From: Mycobacterium lepromatosis | Lineage (GTDB): Bacteria; Actinomycetota; Actinomycetes; Mycobacteriales; Mycobacteriaceae | NCBI RefSeq assembly: GCF_000975265.2 | Contig: NZ_CP083405.1 | Location: forward strand, 1,984,001-2,048,000 | DNA: 64,000 nt | Direction of reading: 5' to 3' | Shown here: positions 1 through 9,935 of the stretch, piece by piece | How positions within the stretch are numbered: the stretch's first letter is position 1 | Layout of the letters: each line of letters begins with the position of its first letter | The notes under the pieces: generated by a model | The model's input: only the letters and a program-made list of their open reading frames with translations | Database searches by the model: none | Told to the model about the DNA's origin: nothing | Position numbers and translations under genes: made by a program

Positions 1-189
1 GCCTGCGCGCGCAGCGTCGTCCAAGGCGGACAGATAGCCGTCGATCAGCCGATCCGGCTGGGGTGGTGGCGTCAGTACAGCCGCGCCCACCCTGTGCAGA
101 GGGCCCGAAAACGCCCGATAGACGTAGTCGTCGTCGGATCCGGTTCCAGGTAGCAACACGGTTGTCACATCACGTAAATCGACAGCCAC
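1..189 (-). CDS. Rv2695-like conserved protein, 5' part only
   Basis: An open frame on the minus strand runs off the left edge of the window. It begins at a GTG (189-187); the codon two upstream is a stop, so no earlier start is possible. The first residues contain TVLLPGTGSDDDYV, followed by PPPQPDRLIDGY. This is the N-terminal pattern I associate with the mycobacterial Rv2695 protein, possibly an alpha/beta-hydrolase-like fold in which the segment after the first strand forms part of the oxyanion region. A purine-rich AAGGGG lies almost against the start, so spacing is poor and the real start may be the GTG at codon 8. The gene order agrees with an inverted Rv2695-Rv2694c-Rv2693c block. Only 63 codons are visible, so integrity cannot be judged. 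Confidence 0.55.
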   Translation of the reverse strand, partial: MAVDLRDVTTVLLPGTGSDDDYVYRAFSGPLHRVGAAVLTPPPQPDRLIDGYLSALDDAARAG

Positions 190-340
190 CCCTTAGATAA
201 TGCCCGACTGTTCACAGGTGCGCCAAATATCAGCCAAATATCATCACCGGTTTAGTCTTTATGATACCGGGGAACCAACGAGTCCACGGTGGCCGTTTGT
301 ATAGATCAAAGCGTCTATAGCGGGATGAGTAGCGTCAGGA

Positions 341-640
341 GTGGCCATGCGGGCCCGAGGTTATCTGCGTCGGCTGACCCGTCGGTTGACGGAGAACCTG
401 GACACCGCGATTCCGAGATTTTATCTGACGAGGTACTCGGTACCTGATGCGCAACGTGTGATTGATTGTCAACGTGCCCAGGAGGTCACAATGGTGAGTA
501 CGCTGCGCAGCGTGGAAACCAACGGCTACAATACCCGGCATCGAGTCGGGGCGTATGTTGCGGGTGGAGGGTCGGCTGGGCAAGCCCGACAACGGGGGGG
601 CAAGGTTATTTATAACCCGCATTACGAAATTCAACGATGA
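341..640 (+). pseudogene. Rv2694c-like OB-fold protein, frameshifted
   Basis: The frame starting at GTG 341 or ATG 347 encodes GYLRRLTRRLTENL, then IDCQRAQEVT and GTLRSVETNG-like sequence, and ends with KVIYNPHYEIQR. These are the beginning and end of the small mycobacterial Rv2694c protein, a nucleic-acid-binding OB-fold family. The middle of the fold does not read in this frame: a segment resembling LRVEGRLGKPDNGGA is found in another frame at about 555-600. A deletion plus compensating frameshifts have therefore destroyed the beta-barrel core. The terminal TGA overlaps the ATG of the next reading frame (637-639), so the two genes were once translationally coupled. Confidence 0.6.
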
Positions 641-1340
641 CGGCTGGCAGCGATTCGAGAGTACGGCCGCGATTCACACCGCCGCTGGATTCTTGGTTAT
701 CTCGTCTCGGATGATCGTGCCGGCTCTGAACGGGTGTTGGCGCAGGTAGGCGGGGTGACCTATTCACAGTATTATTTTTACTTGTGGTTGTCTGTGGTGG
801 CGTCCGTGTCTGGTTTGTCTGCCCGCGATCGCAAGTTAGTTGAGCGTGGCCATGCTGGTCTTGTTAAGCGGCTAATTCGCTGGGAATCAATGCAGCGGGC
901 AACCGGCACCCCGGATATTTTGGGGTCGCGTCTGGTCGCTGATCGGCCTACATAGGGCGGTCCAAGGCCTATTTCCTGTTGGGCATCTGGATATCGTTAT
1001 TGTGGTCGGTGGTCTTCGCGGTGTAGATTTGATTCGTCGGTCCATGGTCGCCGATCTCAGGGGGGTGGCCAGTAAGCGTGGTCATGGGTGGCGCAAGATG
1101 CTATGTATATATGATGCTATATAGCATCGCTATGCTTGGCCGGATGTTGGTATTCGCCGCACCGCTTTGGTGTTCCAGACGGTAATCTCTACGATTCTGA
1201 CTAGACTGGTTGGCTGGGGCCAGTGCGGATCGGGATTGACCCTCCGCGGACTGTGATGGCCGCACTGGTGATTTAGCGCCAATCGAGGCCGTTCAGTGTG
1301 TCATATCGTTCATCATCGCCGAGCTGAATATCGACACGGC
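637..1340 (+). pseudogene. Rv2693c-like membrane protein remnant
   Basis: ATG 637 overlaps the stop of the preceding remnant and begins MTAGSDSRVRPRFTPPLD, which stops after 25 codons. Related sequence continues in other frames, for example a frame from 734 carrying hydrophobic sequence (SVVASVSGLSARDRKLVERG). From position and coupling this is most likely the alanine/leucine-rich membrane protein that follows Rv2694c in M. tuberculosis. The sequence match is weak because decay is heavy. No start-to-stop frame of useful length remains. A 16-bp palindrome lies inside it at 1113-1128. Confidence 0.35.
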
Positions 1341-1349
1341 TACGATTAG

Positions 1350-2037
1350 TTAGTTGCCGGTAGGCGAGCTATTGGGCAGCAGCACCTTGCGCAGATCGTC
1401 TTCGACTTCGACAACCGTGATGCAGACCAACTCGTTGCCCCCTTCCAACGGCTCGTCGGCCTCCGGCACGATGGCCCGCGATCCGCGTGGGCTGGTGACC
1501 AATGCAGCATCCCGTGGTAGTTGCAGTCTGCTTACCGGATTGCCGCTCCACGGCGTGTCGTCGGGCAGGGTGATCGCTAACAGGTTGGCTTGGCCCTTAC
1601 GGAACTCCATCAGTCGAAATCAGTCGAACGAGGTCGCCGATAGCGACGGCCTCCTCGATCAGCGAGACCAGCATGCCCGGGGTTGACACTGCCACATCAA
1701 CACCCCCAACCATCGGTAAACAGCCATTCGTTACGGAGATCGTTGACTCGGGTCACCACCCGGAGTACCGCGAATTCGGTTTTGGCGAGCAAGCTTAGCA
1801 CCATATCAACTTTGTCATCACCGGTGGTGGCGAAGACGACATCAAACTCTCGAGATGTATCGACTCAAGCAGACTCAGCTCGCAGGCGTCGCCTAGTTGC
1901 GAGTTTGCGGCTGGAATGGTGTCGACTTCGACATGGTCGGCGTTGCGTTCGATCAGGGTCACGTCGTGACTGTTCCCCACTAGTTCGCGGGTGACCGAGT
2001 GGCCAACAGTCCCAGCTCCGGCAACGACTATTTTACG
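1350..2037 (-). pseudogene. ceoC: TrkA-family potassium-uptake protein CeoC, broken
   Basis: The N-terminal half reads as KIVVAGAGTVGHSVTREL, then SHDVTLIERNADHVEVDTIP and LGDACELSLLESIH: an RCK/TrkA-N NAD-binding Rossmann fold with an intact GAGTVG dinucleotide loop. It is open only to about 1795. The C-terminal TrkA-C domain reappears at 1610-1350 (ITLPDDTPWSGNPV, RLQLPRDAALV, IVPEADEPLEGG). The middle is frameshifted and stopped. The codon at the expected start reads CGT, so the start codon also seems lost. CeoB and CeoC are thought to act as cytosolic gating subunits in potassium uptake. The partner ceoB lies immediately upstream on the same strand and is intact. Confidence 0.85.
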
Positions 2038-2109
2038 TTTGAGCTACTCTTCGACCCTGATTGGAATGTGTGTCCTCGCCTTCATTGCCCTGCACTCGCC
2101 TTGAAGTCT

Positions 2110-2766
2110 TCACTGGGCGGCAAGGCCGGCGATGGCTACCGCCTCGGCGGCACGACCCGCTATCGAGGCGACGTAGACTTGATCGCCAGCCTGGATGACG
2201 GTTTTGGGTTCTGGCAACACACCGGTTCCGAATCGGATCAAGAAGGCTATGCGGGTGTCGGTGGCCCGCTCTAGGTCGGTGGCTCGGTGCCCTACCCAAT
2301 CTTCATGCAACATGACCTCGACAACGGCGATGGTACCGGTTGGATCGCGCCATTTGGCGGTCTCAGTCTCCCGGGTCAGTGCGTTGAGCAGGCGATTGGT
2401 GGTCCAGAGCACGGTGACAATCGTGGGGATGCCTAGGCGTTCATAGACTGCAGCGCGCTTGGCATCATAGATGCGAACGACCACCCGCTGCACACCGAAA
2501 GTCTCCCGGGCCAACCGTGCCGAGATGATGTTGGAGTTGTCTCCCGAGGATACTGCGGCGAACGCGCCGGCCTCTCCGATGCCTGACTGCAATGGCACAT
2601 CGAGGTCGAACCCCTGGCCCAGTACCTTTTCGCCGGCGAACTCTGGGCTGAACCGATTGAAGGCGACACTTTCGCGATCGATCACCACGACGTCGTGACC
2701 GATCCGGGACAGATTGTCAGCCAGCGAAGAGCCCACCCGGCCGCACCCCATCACAACCACCCGCAC
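2110..2766 (-). CDS. ceoB: TrkA-family potassium-uptake regulatory protein CeoB
   Basis: An intact 218-residue RCK protein. It starts at GTG 2766 with AAAGGACC about seven bases upstream, which is better supported than the longer open frame reaching 2874, because family members begin MRVVVMGCGR. The Rossmann loop GCGRVG is at residues 7-12 and an acidic residue ends strand 2 (VVVIDRE), as expected for NAD(H) binding. The conserved stretch SSGDNSNIISARLA and a C-terminal TrkA-C domain (LPEPKTVIQAGDQVYVA) follow. Length is close to the M. tuberculosis protein (about 227). It would bind nucleotide in the cytoplasm and gate a potassium transporter. Its usual partner ceoC, directly downstream, is a pseudogene, so it may now act alone. 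Confidence 0.85.
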   Translation of the reverse strand: MRVVVMGCGRVGSSLADNLSRIGHDVVVIDRESVAFNRFSPEFAGEKVLGQGFDLDVPLQSGIGEAGAFAAVSSGDNSNIISARLARETFGVQRVVVRIYDAKRAAVYERLGIPTIVTVLWTTNRLLNALTRETETAKWRDPTGTIAVVEVMLHEDWVGHRATDLERATDTRIAFLIRFGTGVLPEPKTVIQAGDQVYVASIAGRAAEAVAIAGLAAQ

Positions 2767-2880
2767 CCGAGGTCCTTTCGGCTGATTCCTGTGCGTCTTA
2801 CACAATCGGCAACCCACGTTGGCCAGCCAATTTCGGGGTCCGGGCCATTCCCGCCTACGGAACGCTACCGTCAAACCTAG

Positions 2881-4895
2881 GTGGGCTTACTCTTGGTTTT
2901 CGTGTCCCAACTTTCCACTGCCGTGCGTCGGTTGCTTATTGGTCGGCCGTTTCGTAGTGATCGGCTTAGTCACACGCTGCTGCCCAAGCGGATCGCATTG
3001 CCGGTTTTTGCCTCCGATGTGCTGTCTTCGGTGGCCTATGCTCCCGAGGAGATTTTTGATGCTCTCGGTAGCCGGCGTGGCAGCGTACTCGTTGACGTTG
3101 TGGATAGGCCTGGCGGTGGCCGCGGTGATGCTGGTTGTGGTGGCCAGCTATTGGCAGAATGTGTATGTCTACCCGTCGGGTGGTGGCGACTACGAAGAAT
3201 GTAGTGACTACCAACCTCGACGACAATGCCGGCCTCACGGTGGCGAGTGCTCTGATGTTGGATTACGTACTCACCGTGGCCGTGTCGACGGCGTCGGCAA
3301 TGTCGAACATTGGTTCTGCCCTCCCATTCGTGGCTGCACACAAGGTGTGGTTCTGTGTTGCTACGATCCTGGTGGTGATGGCCTTGCACCTGCGTGGTGT
3401 CCGTGAGTCCGGGGTGGCGTTCGCCATCCCGACCTACGCGTTCATCCTAGGAGTTTCGATCATGATCAGCTGGGGGGTTGTTCCGAATCTTTGTGTTGGG
3501 TGATCCGCTGCGGGCCTAATCCGCCGGCTTCGAGATGCGTGCCGCGTACGGCGAGGTCGTCGTTTTCGCGTTAGTGTTTCCCGTGGCTCGATCGTTCTCT
3601 TCGGGCTGCGCAGTATTGACCGGTGTTGAGGCGATCAGCATGGGGTGTCAGCGTTTAAGATACCCAAGTCGTGCAACGCGGCAACGACCTTGCTGATGCT
3701 GGGCGCAATCGCGGTTAGTTTGCTTGTGGGCATCATCGTGTTGGCCCAGCATATCGGGGTAAAGCTGGTGGAGGATCCCGAAAAGCAGCTTGGTGGTATC
3801 CCAGCGGACTATCTGCAGAAGACTCTGGTAACGCAGCTAGCAAAGACGGTATTCGACAGCTTCCGGATAGGGTTCCTGCTCATCGCCATCGTGACTGCCC
3901 TTATCTTGGTGCTGGCGGCAAACACTGCCTTCAACGGCTTCCCGGTCCTTGGCTCGGCGCTGGCATAGCACAGTTACCTTCCTCGCCAATTACACACTCG
4001 CGGAGACCGCCTGGCGTTTTCCAACGGAATCCTGTTTTTTGTCGGCCGACTCTCTCTGCAATCATCGCGTTCCGTGCCGAACCGACCGCGTTGATTCACT
4101 TGTACATCGTCGGTGTGTTCATATCGTTCACGTTAAGCCAAATCGGCATGGTCCAGCACTGGACCCGATTGCTGCGTACCGAGACCGATCCCACGGTGCA
4201 TCGCCAGATGATGCGCTCACGGATGGTCAACACAATCGGTTTCCTATTCACCGGTGCGGTTTTGCTGGTCGTTCTGGTCACTAAATTCCTTGCCGGGGCG
4301 TGGATCGTGATGTTGCGATGGGTTTGTTGCTCATCTTGATGAAGCTGATCCGCAAGCACTACGACACCGTTAACCGAGAGCTCGAAGAGCAAGCCGCTGC
4401 TCAAGGTGACGTGGTGTTGCCCAGCCGCAATCACGCCTTGGTGCTGGTGTCGAAGTTGCATTTGCCGACCTTGCGTGCACTAGCCTACGCACGGGCGACC
4501 CGTCCCGATGTGCTTGAGGCTATCACGGTGAGCGTAGACGACGTGGAAACCTGTGTGCTGGTATGTGCCTTGCAGGACAGCAACGTTTAGTGTGCCGCTC
4601 AAGGTTATTGAGTCGCCGTATCGCGAGGTCACCCGTCCGGTACGAATATGTCAAACGAGTCAGCCAAGGGTCTCAGAGCACTGTGGTGACGGTATTCATT
4701 CCGGAGTATGTGGTTGGTCGCTGGTGGGAGCAATTGTTGCATAACCAGAGTGCACTGCGGCTCAACGGTCGGTTGTTGTTCATGCCTGGCGTGATGGTGA
4801 CTTCGGTTCCCTGGCAATTGCATTCGTCGGGGCGAGTCAAGACGCTGCAATCGCACGCGGCTCCGGGCGATGCGCGTCGCGGAATATTTGAGTAA
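2881..4895 (+). pseudogene. APC-family permease (Rv2690c type), multiply frameshifted
   Basis: A GTG at 2881 opens a frame encoding LPKRIALPVFASDVLSSVAY, the N-terminus of large mycobacterial APC amino-acid/cation permeases (about 650 residues). Similarity then jumps between frames: SLTLWIGLAVAAVMLVVVAS (about 3090), a segment from 3216 with NIGSALPFVAAHKVWFC and VRESGVAFAIPTY, a transmembrane stretch from 3645, NTAFNGFPVLGSALA (about 3930), IHLYIVGVFISFTLSQIGMV (4091 on) and a cytosolic tail from 4300. At least five frame changes are needed to follow it, so it cannot make a transporter. It is divergent from ceoB. Confidence 0.8.
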
Positions 4896-4919
4896 GCACC
4901 GAACCAGCTCCTGACTACG

Positions 4920-6045
4920 GGAAACGGGAGGCGCCGGTATCATCCACTCTCGGCACGCTGACGTTGGTCACCGGTATCCTCGCTAACAGCGGCAGCCGCG
5001 TTGCGCACCATGAAGGGCCGGGTTGTACCGGGTTGTATTTGTCCGCTATGAATTGACTGGTGCGCGGGTATGGGTGCAAGTCGCCGCCGGGTTCCGAACT
5101 AGCATTCGCTGACCCGTAAGGTGGCCCGGGTACTGGAGCGCAAGTCGTGGTCAATGAGTTGGAACGGCCTGGTGGGCATCACTGGACTGACTCAGACACG
5201 GGAGTCGAACTGCTATCGGCTGCTAGCCAGACCACCAGACCGGGTGGCGAACCCGTGTTCGACTGGACGGCGGGCTGTACCGTAATCTTGGCTTTTAGCG
5301 CTACTACAACGCACAGCTGGCGACTGTGAGCTGTTACCGGCCGGAATGTAGGATGGGTCTGGCCGACGTCGATTGGCTGCCGACCGCTCAACTGGAAACG
5401 TTACGGTCGACGATGGTTATAGCGCCATGTGGTGCGAGCGGGCCGCCGCAACGCGGCCAAAAACGTGACTAAGGTTGTGTAGGGTAGCTTTCACGCTACG
5501 CATCTGGTGAGTACCGGTGATCGCCTTTTGGCAGGAGCACCGGGATGCCGGGGGCTACAGCAGCCTAGCCCTCCACTGGGCACAGCCCGGTGCCGGCATG
5601 GCTGCTTGGGATCCAGGCGGTGACGCGGTCGGGCACTCCGGATGGGTGTTGGCCATCGATATCGCTTCCGCGGCATCACGGGCAGCTCGAGCGGTGTTAG
5701 TCGATCTGCACGCCGTGGATGCCATAACTGATTCGGTTAGGCGAGTGCTGGCTGTACGACAAGTCGGCGCCGGCGTATCGGTGTTGGAGGCCTCCTAGGT
5801 CAGGTGCCGTACGCGATGTTGTCGACTTACTGTCCTCGACCGAGGTTCCGCGAGTGGTGCATATCGGTTGTGAGGCTGCCTCTTTCGTTGGCGATATCAG
5901 GTTCTACCGTGGCCATGGCTACGTCGTCGAGAAGACCAAGGTCTTCGATGCATCCACTGGGCCAATCACATCGAGTGCGTTGCATTGTTGCTCCGCTAAC
6001 CTGCTGCCGCCGGCGTTGCAGAGGTGTGGGGATCTCGCCCAGTAG
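4920..6045 (+). pseudogene. TrmA/RumA-type RNA m5U methyltransferase (Rv2689c type), broken
   Basis: The position just after the permease and the remaining motifs point to the SAM-dependent uracil-C5 RNA methyltransferase family (about 405 residues). A readable block at 5517-5798 contains ALHWAQPGAGMAAWDPGG, equivalent to the family's SAM-binding glycine region, followed by DSVRRVLAVRQVGAG. A second block at 5854-5990 has HIGCEAASFVGDIRFYRG and KTKVFDA, the counterpart of the catalytic SCdPatfaRDl region and the final FDaFP motif; the nucleophilic cysteine is still visible. The N-terminal half is scrambled. Stops and frameshifts separate the blocks. Confidence 0.65.
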
Positions 6046-6329
6046 AAATGCGTAGAGGTCATTGTATCTGGGTCAGTCGATCCCGGGATGCTGCCTGGCT
6101 TGATGCTGATCAGCGTACTCGTTCACCGCACCTCCTTGTTGTCATCGTGTGAATGAGAAAATACCGTCGTATTCGGGACTGTCAAAAATTTTTGAAAGTT
6201 CATGCCCTTGCTCTACGCGGGTGAGTATATGCAGAATCTGATAGGCACATCGCAGAGTTTGTGTAACTTCGGTTATCGAGGTCCGCGAGCCGACTTTCAC
6301 GTATTCGAAGGCCGTTGCACCGACGATTC

Positions 6330-7130
6330 GTGGCATGAATTTCGCTGTCGGATGGGGCGAGGTTTTCGGTTTTTTCGGTCCCGACTACACCTGGAAGTTG
6401 ACTGCGCAAAAGCTGCTGACCGAGCTGTTGTGCGGTCATGATGGTCAGGTCATAGTGTGGGCCTGCGCCTCACTCGATTGGGGGGATTCGACTACTATGA
6501 GCACATCGGTGTGTCGTTCGAACTGTCCAGCTTTGGCAAATACTACCAAAAACTGATCGACCTCGAGAACTTGCGTTTCTTCCCGTCGCTGTACGGTCGC
6601 TCGACGGCCGACCCGATGCAACTGCCGGACGCTCGGGCCTGGTCCAAGCTGTTCACACCCGAGTGGTTCGGTACTCCAAGGGCATGCAGATGCGGCTCAC
6701 GTTCGCCCGGTCCCTAAATCAACCATCCTGAATTGTTATTCCTGGACGAGTCCACCTCCGGCCTGGATTCGATGAGTGCCCGCACCGTCAAAAGTATGAT
6801 CCTGGACTTGAGGGCGCAGGGGAACAGCGTATGTTTCACCACCGACGACATGGCTACCGTCGACGAGCTCTGCTACCGGGTTGCCTTCATTGTCGACGGG
6901 ACACTTATCTCCTGGAACTCTCGCGTGGAGTTGCGGATCGCCCGCAGTCAGAAGGTTTAATATCTCCGCAAAACAGGCGCTCTGAGGGCATCCGACTTTT
7001 CGATGGACACGCGGTCCGATAATATGGCGTTCCACGTGTTGATGCGTAACCGGCGCATGGAGACCATTCACAGCCGGGAAGCCAGCCTCGATGATGTCTT
7101 CGTTGAGATCCACGACAGGCAGCTAACATG
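6330..7130 (+). pseudogene. ABC exporter ATP-binding subunit (Rv2688c type), broken
   Basis: The degenerate Walker A region reads EVFGFFGPDYTWKLTAQK where the family has GPNGAGKST, so the nucleotide-binding lysine motif is itself destroyed. Downstream, in other frames, are GVSFELSSFGKYYQK (Q-loop side), YSKGMQMRLTFARSL (signature region, about 6675), LLFLDEPTSGLD-like LFLDESTSGLDSMSARTVK (Walker B, 6733 on) and DMATVDELCYRVAFIVDG. This is the antibiotic/drug-type ABC ATPase next to two permeases in M. tuberculosis. Its 3' end abuts the permease remnant at 7128. Confidence 0.8.
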
Positions 7131-7952
7131 ATCCGTCTGGCCAGTGCGTTACGTCTTGAGAGGCCTGTTAAAGTGCAGCAAAGTTTTTTTGTTAGGTAAC
7201 TATGTACTGGCGAAGTCTGGATGATTTTGCTGGTGACAGCATGCGCATTGGTCGTTTTTGGTTGCAAGGATATTTTGCGCCTCCTATCGAGACCCCTTGC
7301 TAGTCATGGCTGTCCAGCTTGCCAGTAATATGTACTATGCGCGCTGCGGTATTGGCCAGCGCTGCTGGCGCGTCGCAACGAGTTTGACCTTGTTCCTGAA
7401 TACCCACTGATCCTGACCACATTCTTGTTATTGATCTAGTACTGATTAGCATCGGCGCGGCGTTCCTGGTGCTGGATGAAGTTGACTCTGGCGCTTTAAT
7501 TGCACTGCGGGGTTACCGTGGTACACTTGACAGTGTTTGTGCCTACCGGCTAGCCGCTGTGCTCGTGGCGCCGACGGTCTATGTCGTCGCGGCGACATCG
7601 TTCAGTGGTCTTCCAAAAACTGGCTTGGTTCCGATCGGATTGCTGGCCGGGTTGTCGGCGTTGGTGACTCTGCCGCTGACCCATCGCCTTGGCCAGCAAG
7701 AAGATTCAAGGTTTGGCAATGTTGTGTGCGCTTAGCAATGCTGATCGCCGGACTGCCTTGTTTACCATGATTAATCAACTTCGGCTGGGACTTCGCCTTC
7801 GGCGTCTTGCCACTTTACTGGGCCGCCAAAGTGTTCTGAGTGGCCTGTGTCACTGGCATGTGATGGCCTTATCTGGCTGCTGGTTTTCGGTTACAACCTC
7901 GCTATCGCCTGGCTACTGTTTCGGTGATTTCGTGCTAAGCACATCTGAATAA
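7128..7952 (+). pseudogene. ABC exporter permease remnant (Rv2687c/Rv2686c type)
   Basis: ATG 7128 begins MIRLASALRLE, overlapping the end of the ATPase remnant as in an exporter operon. Only one long hydrophobic frame survives (7469-7735: YRLAAVLVAPTVYVVAATSF and a LVPIGLLAGLSALVTLPLTH helix). A C-terminal block follows near 7790-7940 (FAFGVLPLYWAAKVF, then YNLAIAWLLFR in a shifted frame). M. tuberculosis has two permeases here (about 240-250 residues each). The 825 bases left are enough for only one, so part of the pair was probably deleted. It is not functional. Confidence 0.65.
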
Positions 7953-7958
7953 CTGAGC

Positions 7959-9248
7959 TCACCTCACCACGAGATAACGCAGCCATAAGTAGATTCCTGC
8001 GAGAGCGATCGAGACCACAGTGACTGCAATGCCTTTGCGGGTGAATTCCCAGAACGATATGGGAGTTCCTGCGCTCCTAGCGATTCCAAACATAACGACA
8101 TTGGCACTGGCGCCGACGGCAGTAAGGTTGCCGCCGAAATCAGCTCCCAACGCCAGTGCCCACCATAGAGTTTCGTTGTGGCTTTGATCCGGCATAGATG
8201 CTACCAACTCCGAGACAATGGGTGTCATCGTGGCGACGTAAGGAATGTTGTCTATTATGCTGGATACTAGAGCTGAGACGCCGAGAGTCAGTACGACGGC
8301 GAGTAACTCGTGGCCACCGGTCAAGGTAGTTGCCGCCCGTGCCATCTGATTGACCACGCCGGTTTTCACCAAAGCCCCGACCATGATGAACAGGCCGGCA
8401 AAAAACAGCAATGTCTCCCACTTGACGCTGGACAGGTAATCGGACTGTTCCACCTTGGAGATCACGATCAGAATGCCGGCACCCAGCATCCCTACCAGGG
8501 ACGGCTCGGTGTGCAGCACCGGATGGGCGACGAAGGCGACGAATACCAGCAACAGGACAACGCCGCATTTGATGAGTAGCCAGCGATCGCGGATTGCTTC
8601 ACGCTCGTTCAGTGACATGATATCGGCGACCCGCTCGGGATCGACCTTGAATGCACCGGGAAAAAGGCGTGGCAGCGATGCGCAGAGCACTACTGTCACG
8701 ATGATCACGATCGGTGTCAGGTGGATCAGGAAGTCGTTGAAAGAGAATCCCGCCCGACTGGCGATGATGATGTTGGGCGGGTCGCCGACCAACGTCGCCG
8801 CTCCGCCGATGTTGGAGGCGAAGACTTCGGCCATCAGAAACGGCGCCGAGTTGATTGCCAGGCGGTCGCACACCAACAGCGTGACTGGAACAATCAACAG
8901 CACTGTGGTGACGTTGTCCAGTAAGGCCGACCCGAACGCCATCACTAGCACCAGCAGGAGCAGGATGCGCAGCGGGGAGCCATGTGAGCGTTTGGCAGTC
9001 CAGATTGCGACGTATTCGAACACACCGGTTTGGCGCAGCACACCGACGATGATCATCATGCTAAACAGCAAAAAGATGACTTCCCAATCGATTCCGGTCT
9101 CATGAGAGTAGAAGATGTCCTCGGAATTGATAATGGGCAAAGTGACCATGATCGCTGCACCCGCCAGGGCCGCCAGCGTCTTGTTGACCCGGTCGCTGGC
9201 GATCAGTGCATAGGTGACGATGAACACAGTGACCGCAATGACACTCAT
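7959..9248 (-). CDS. arsA: ArsB/NhaD-superfamily anion transporter
   Basis: An intact 429-residue polytopic membrane protein, the same length as the M. tuberculosis protein called ArsA (Rv2684); despite the name it is not the ArsA ATPase. It has roughly ten to twelve hydrophobic segments and the two inverted-repeat halves typical of the family. The substrate-loop motifs [17 protein letters not shown] (first half) and [17 protein letters not shown] (second half) are present, as is the highly conserved [18 protein letters not shown] 9248 has AGGAAG upstream at good spacing. M. tuberculosis carries a second paralogue (arsB1) beside it; only one copy is present here. It follows the CBS-domain gene by 52 bases, suggesting one transcript. 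The ion actually moved (arsenite, Na+/H+ exchange or other) cannot be read from sequence. Confidence 0.85.
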   Translation of the reverse strand: MSVIAVTVFIVTYALIASDRVNKTLAALAGAAIMVTLPIINSEDIFYSHETGIDWEVIFLLFSMMIIVGVLRQTGVFEYVAIWTAKRSHGSPLRILLLLVLVMAFGSALLDNVTTVLLIVPVTLLVCDRLAINSAPFLMAEVFASNIGGAATLVGDPPNIIIASRAGFSFNDFLIHLTPIVIIVTVVLCASLPRLFPGAFKVDPERVADIMSLNEREAIRDRWLLIKCGVVLLLVFVAFVAHPVLHTEPSLVGMLGAGILIVISKVEQSDYLSSVKWETLLFFAGLFIMVGALVKTGVVNQMARAATTLTGGHELLAVVLTLGVSALVSSIIDNIPYVATMTPIVSELVASMPDQSHNETLWWALALGADFGGNLTAVGASANVVMFGIARSAGTPISFWEFTRKGIAVTVVSIALAGIYLWLRYLVVR

Positions 9249-9300
9249 CGAGCTTCCTGCGCTGTTGTCCCCAGTTCACTTGTCACTGCATCGGTCGGGT

Positions 9301-9744
9301 TCAATGTTTTAGCGCCGCTCTTAGCAGGCGCGATGCTGTGATTACACCGAGCAGCTGTCCGCCTTTGACCACGGCCAGCAGCGGGCTGCGCCGCCGTGAC
9401 ATAGTGGCGGCCACCTCGATGATGGTGTCGTCAGCATTGACTGGGGAAACGTTGACGAGGTAGTCTGGTAACACATCGCGGACCTTTTTGCTGCTCAACT
9501 TTTCCGCCGCCTGGTCGGCCGTCGACTCGTTGAGCACGCCAGCCAGCGAGGGATCATCCTGAATATATCGGGGCACAATGAATCGCACCACCTGGGATGC
9601 AGGCAGCACTGCATAGGGCTTATCAGACATATCGGTGACCAAGAGTCCAGGAAGGCCGTGCTCCGCGAGCATACGAGCAGCATCCAGTGCGCTCGAATCG
9701 ATGCTGATTGCCGGAAAGTCTTCGGCAATGTCTTCTGCGCGCAT
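9301..9744 (-). CDS. CBS-domain protein (Rv2683 type)
   Basis: A 147-residue soluble protein made of two CBS motifs: the first around FPAISIDSSALDAARMLAEHGLPGLLVTD, the second from VRDVLPDYLVNVSPVNADD to SPLLAVVKGGQLLGVITASRLL. Tandem CBS motifs form a Bateman module that binds adenosine nucleotides and regulates a partner. The gene begins at ATG 9744 and lies 52 bases upstream of the ArsB/NhaD transporter on the same strand. A regulatory role for that transporter is an inference from adjacency. The divergent neighbour is dxs, so the 9745-9935 interval holds two promoters. Confidence 0.75.
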   Translation of the reverse strand: MRAEDIAEDFPAISIDSSALDAARMLAEHGLPGLLVTDMSDKPYAVLPASQVVRFIVPRYIQDDPSLAGVLNESTADQAAEKLSSKKVRDVLPDYLVNVSPVNADDTIIEVAATMSRRRSPLLAVVKGGQLLGVITASRLLRAALKH

Positions 9745-9923
9745 GTGGTGACGATACGTCTGTGTGGTTCGTGGAGTGTGGACGACATCGAGACGAACAG
9801 TGTATTTCTAGGATTGCAGGGACACCGCTGTCGACCAGTATTCCTCCCTCACCGCAGACTGACACTGCCAAAGAGGTGGTTCAGTTATCCGTTCTGGTGG
9901 TCCCCACCCGTGTGGTACCTGAG

Positions 9924-9929
9924 TACACT
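9924..9929 (+). promoter_or_regulatory. Putative -10 box for a leaderless dxs transcript
   Basis: TACACT fits the mycobacterial -10 pattern TANNNT. Only six bases separate it from the dxs ATG at 9936, so transcription would start at or within a base or two of the A of ATG. No Shine-Dalgarno-like sequence precedes the start, which supports a leaderless mRNA. This is read from sequence only; no clear -35 was identified. Confidence 0.4.
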
Positions 9930-9935
9930 AACTGA

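Noticed and set aside
8455..9105. A 216-codon plus-strand frame opposite arsA
   Set aside because: It is the antisense shadow of a conserved transporter gene; composition and lack of similarity argue against coding.
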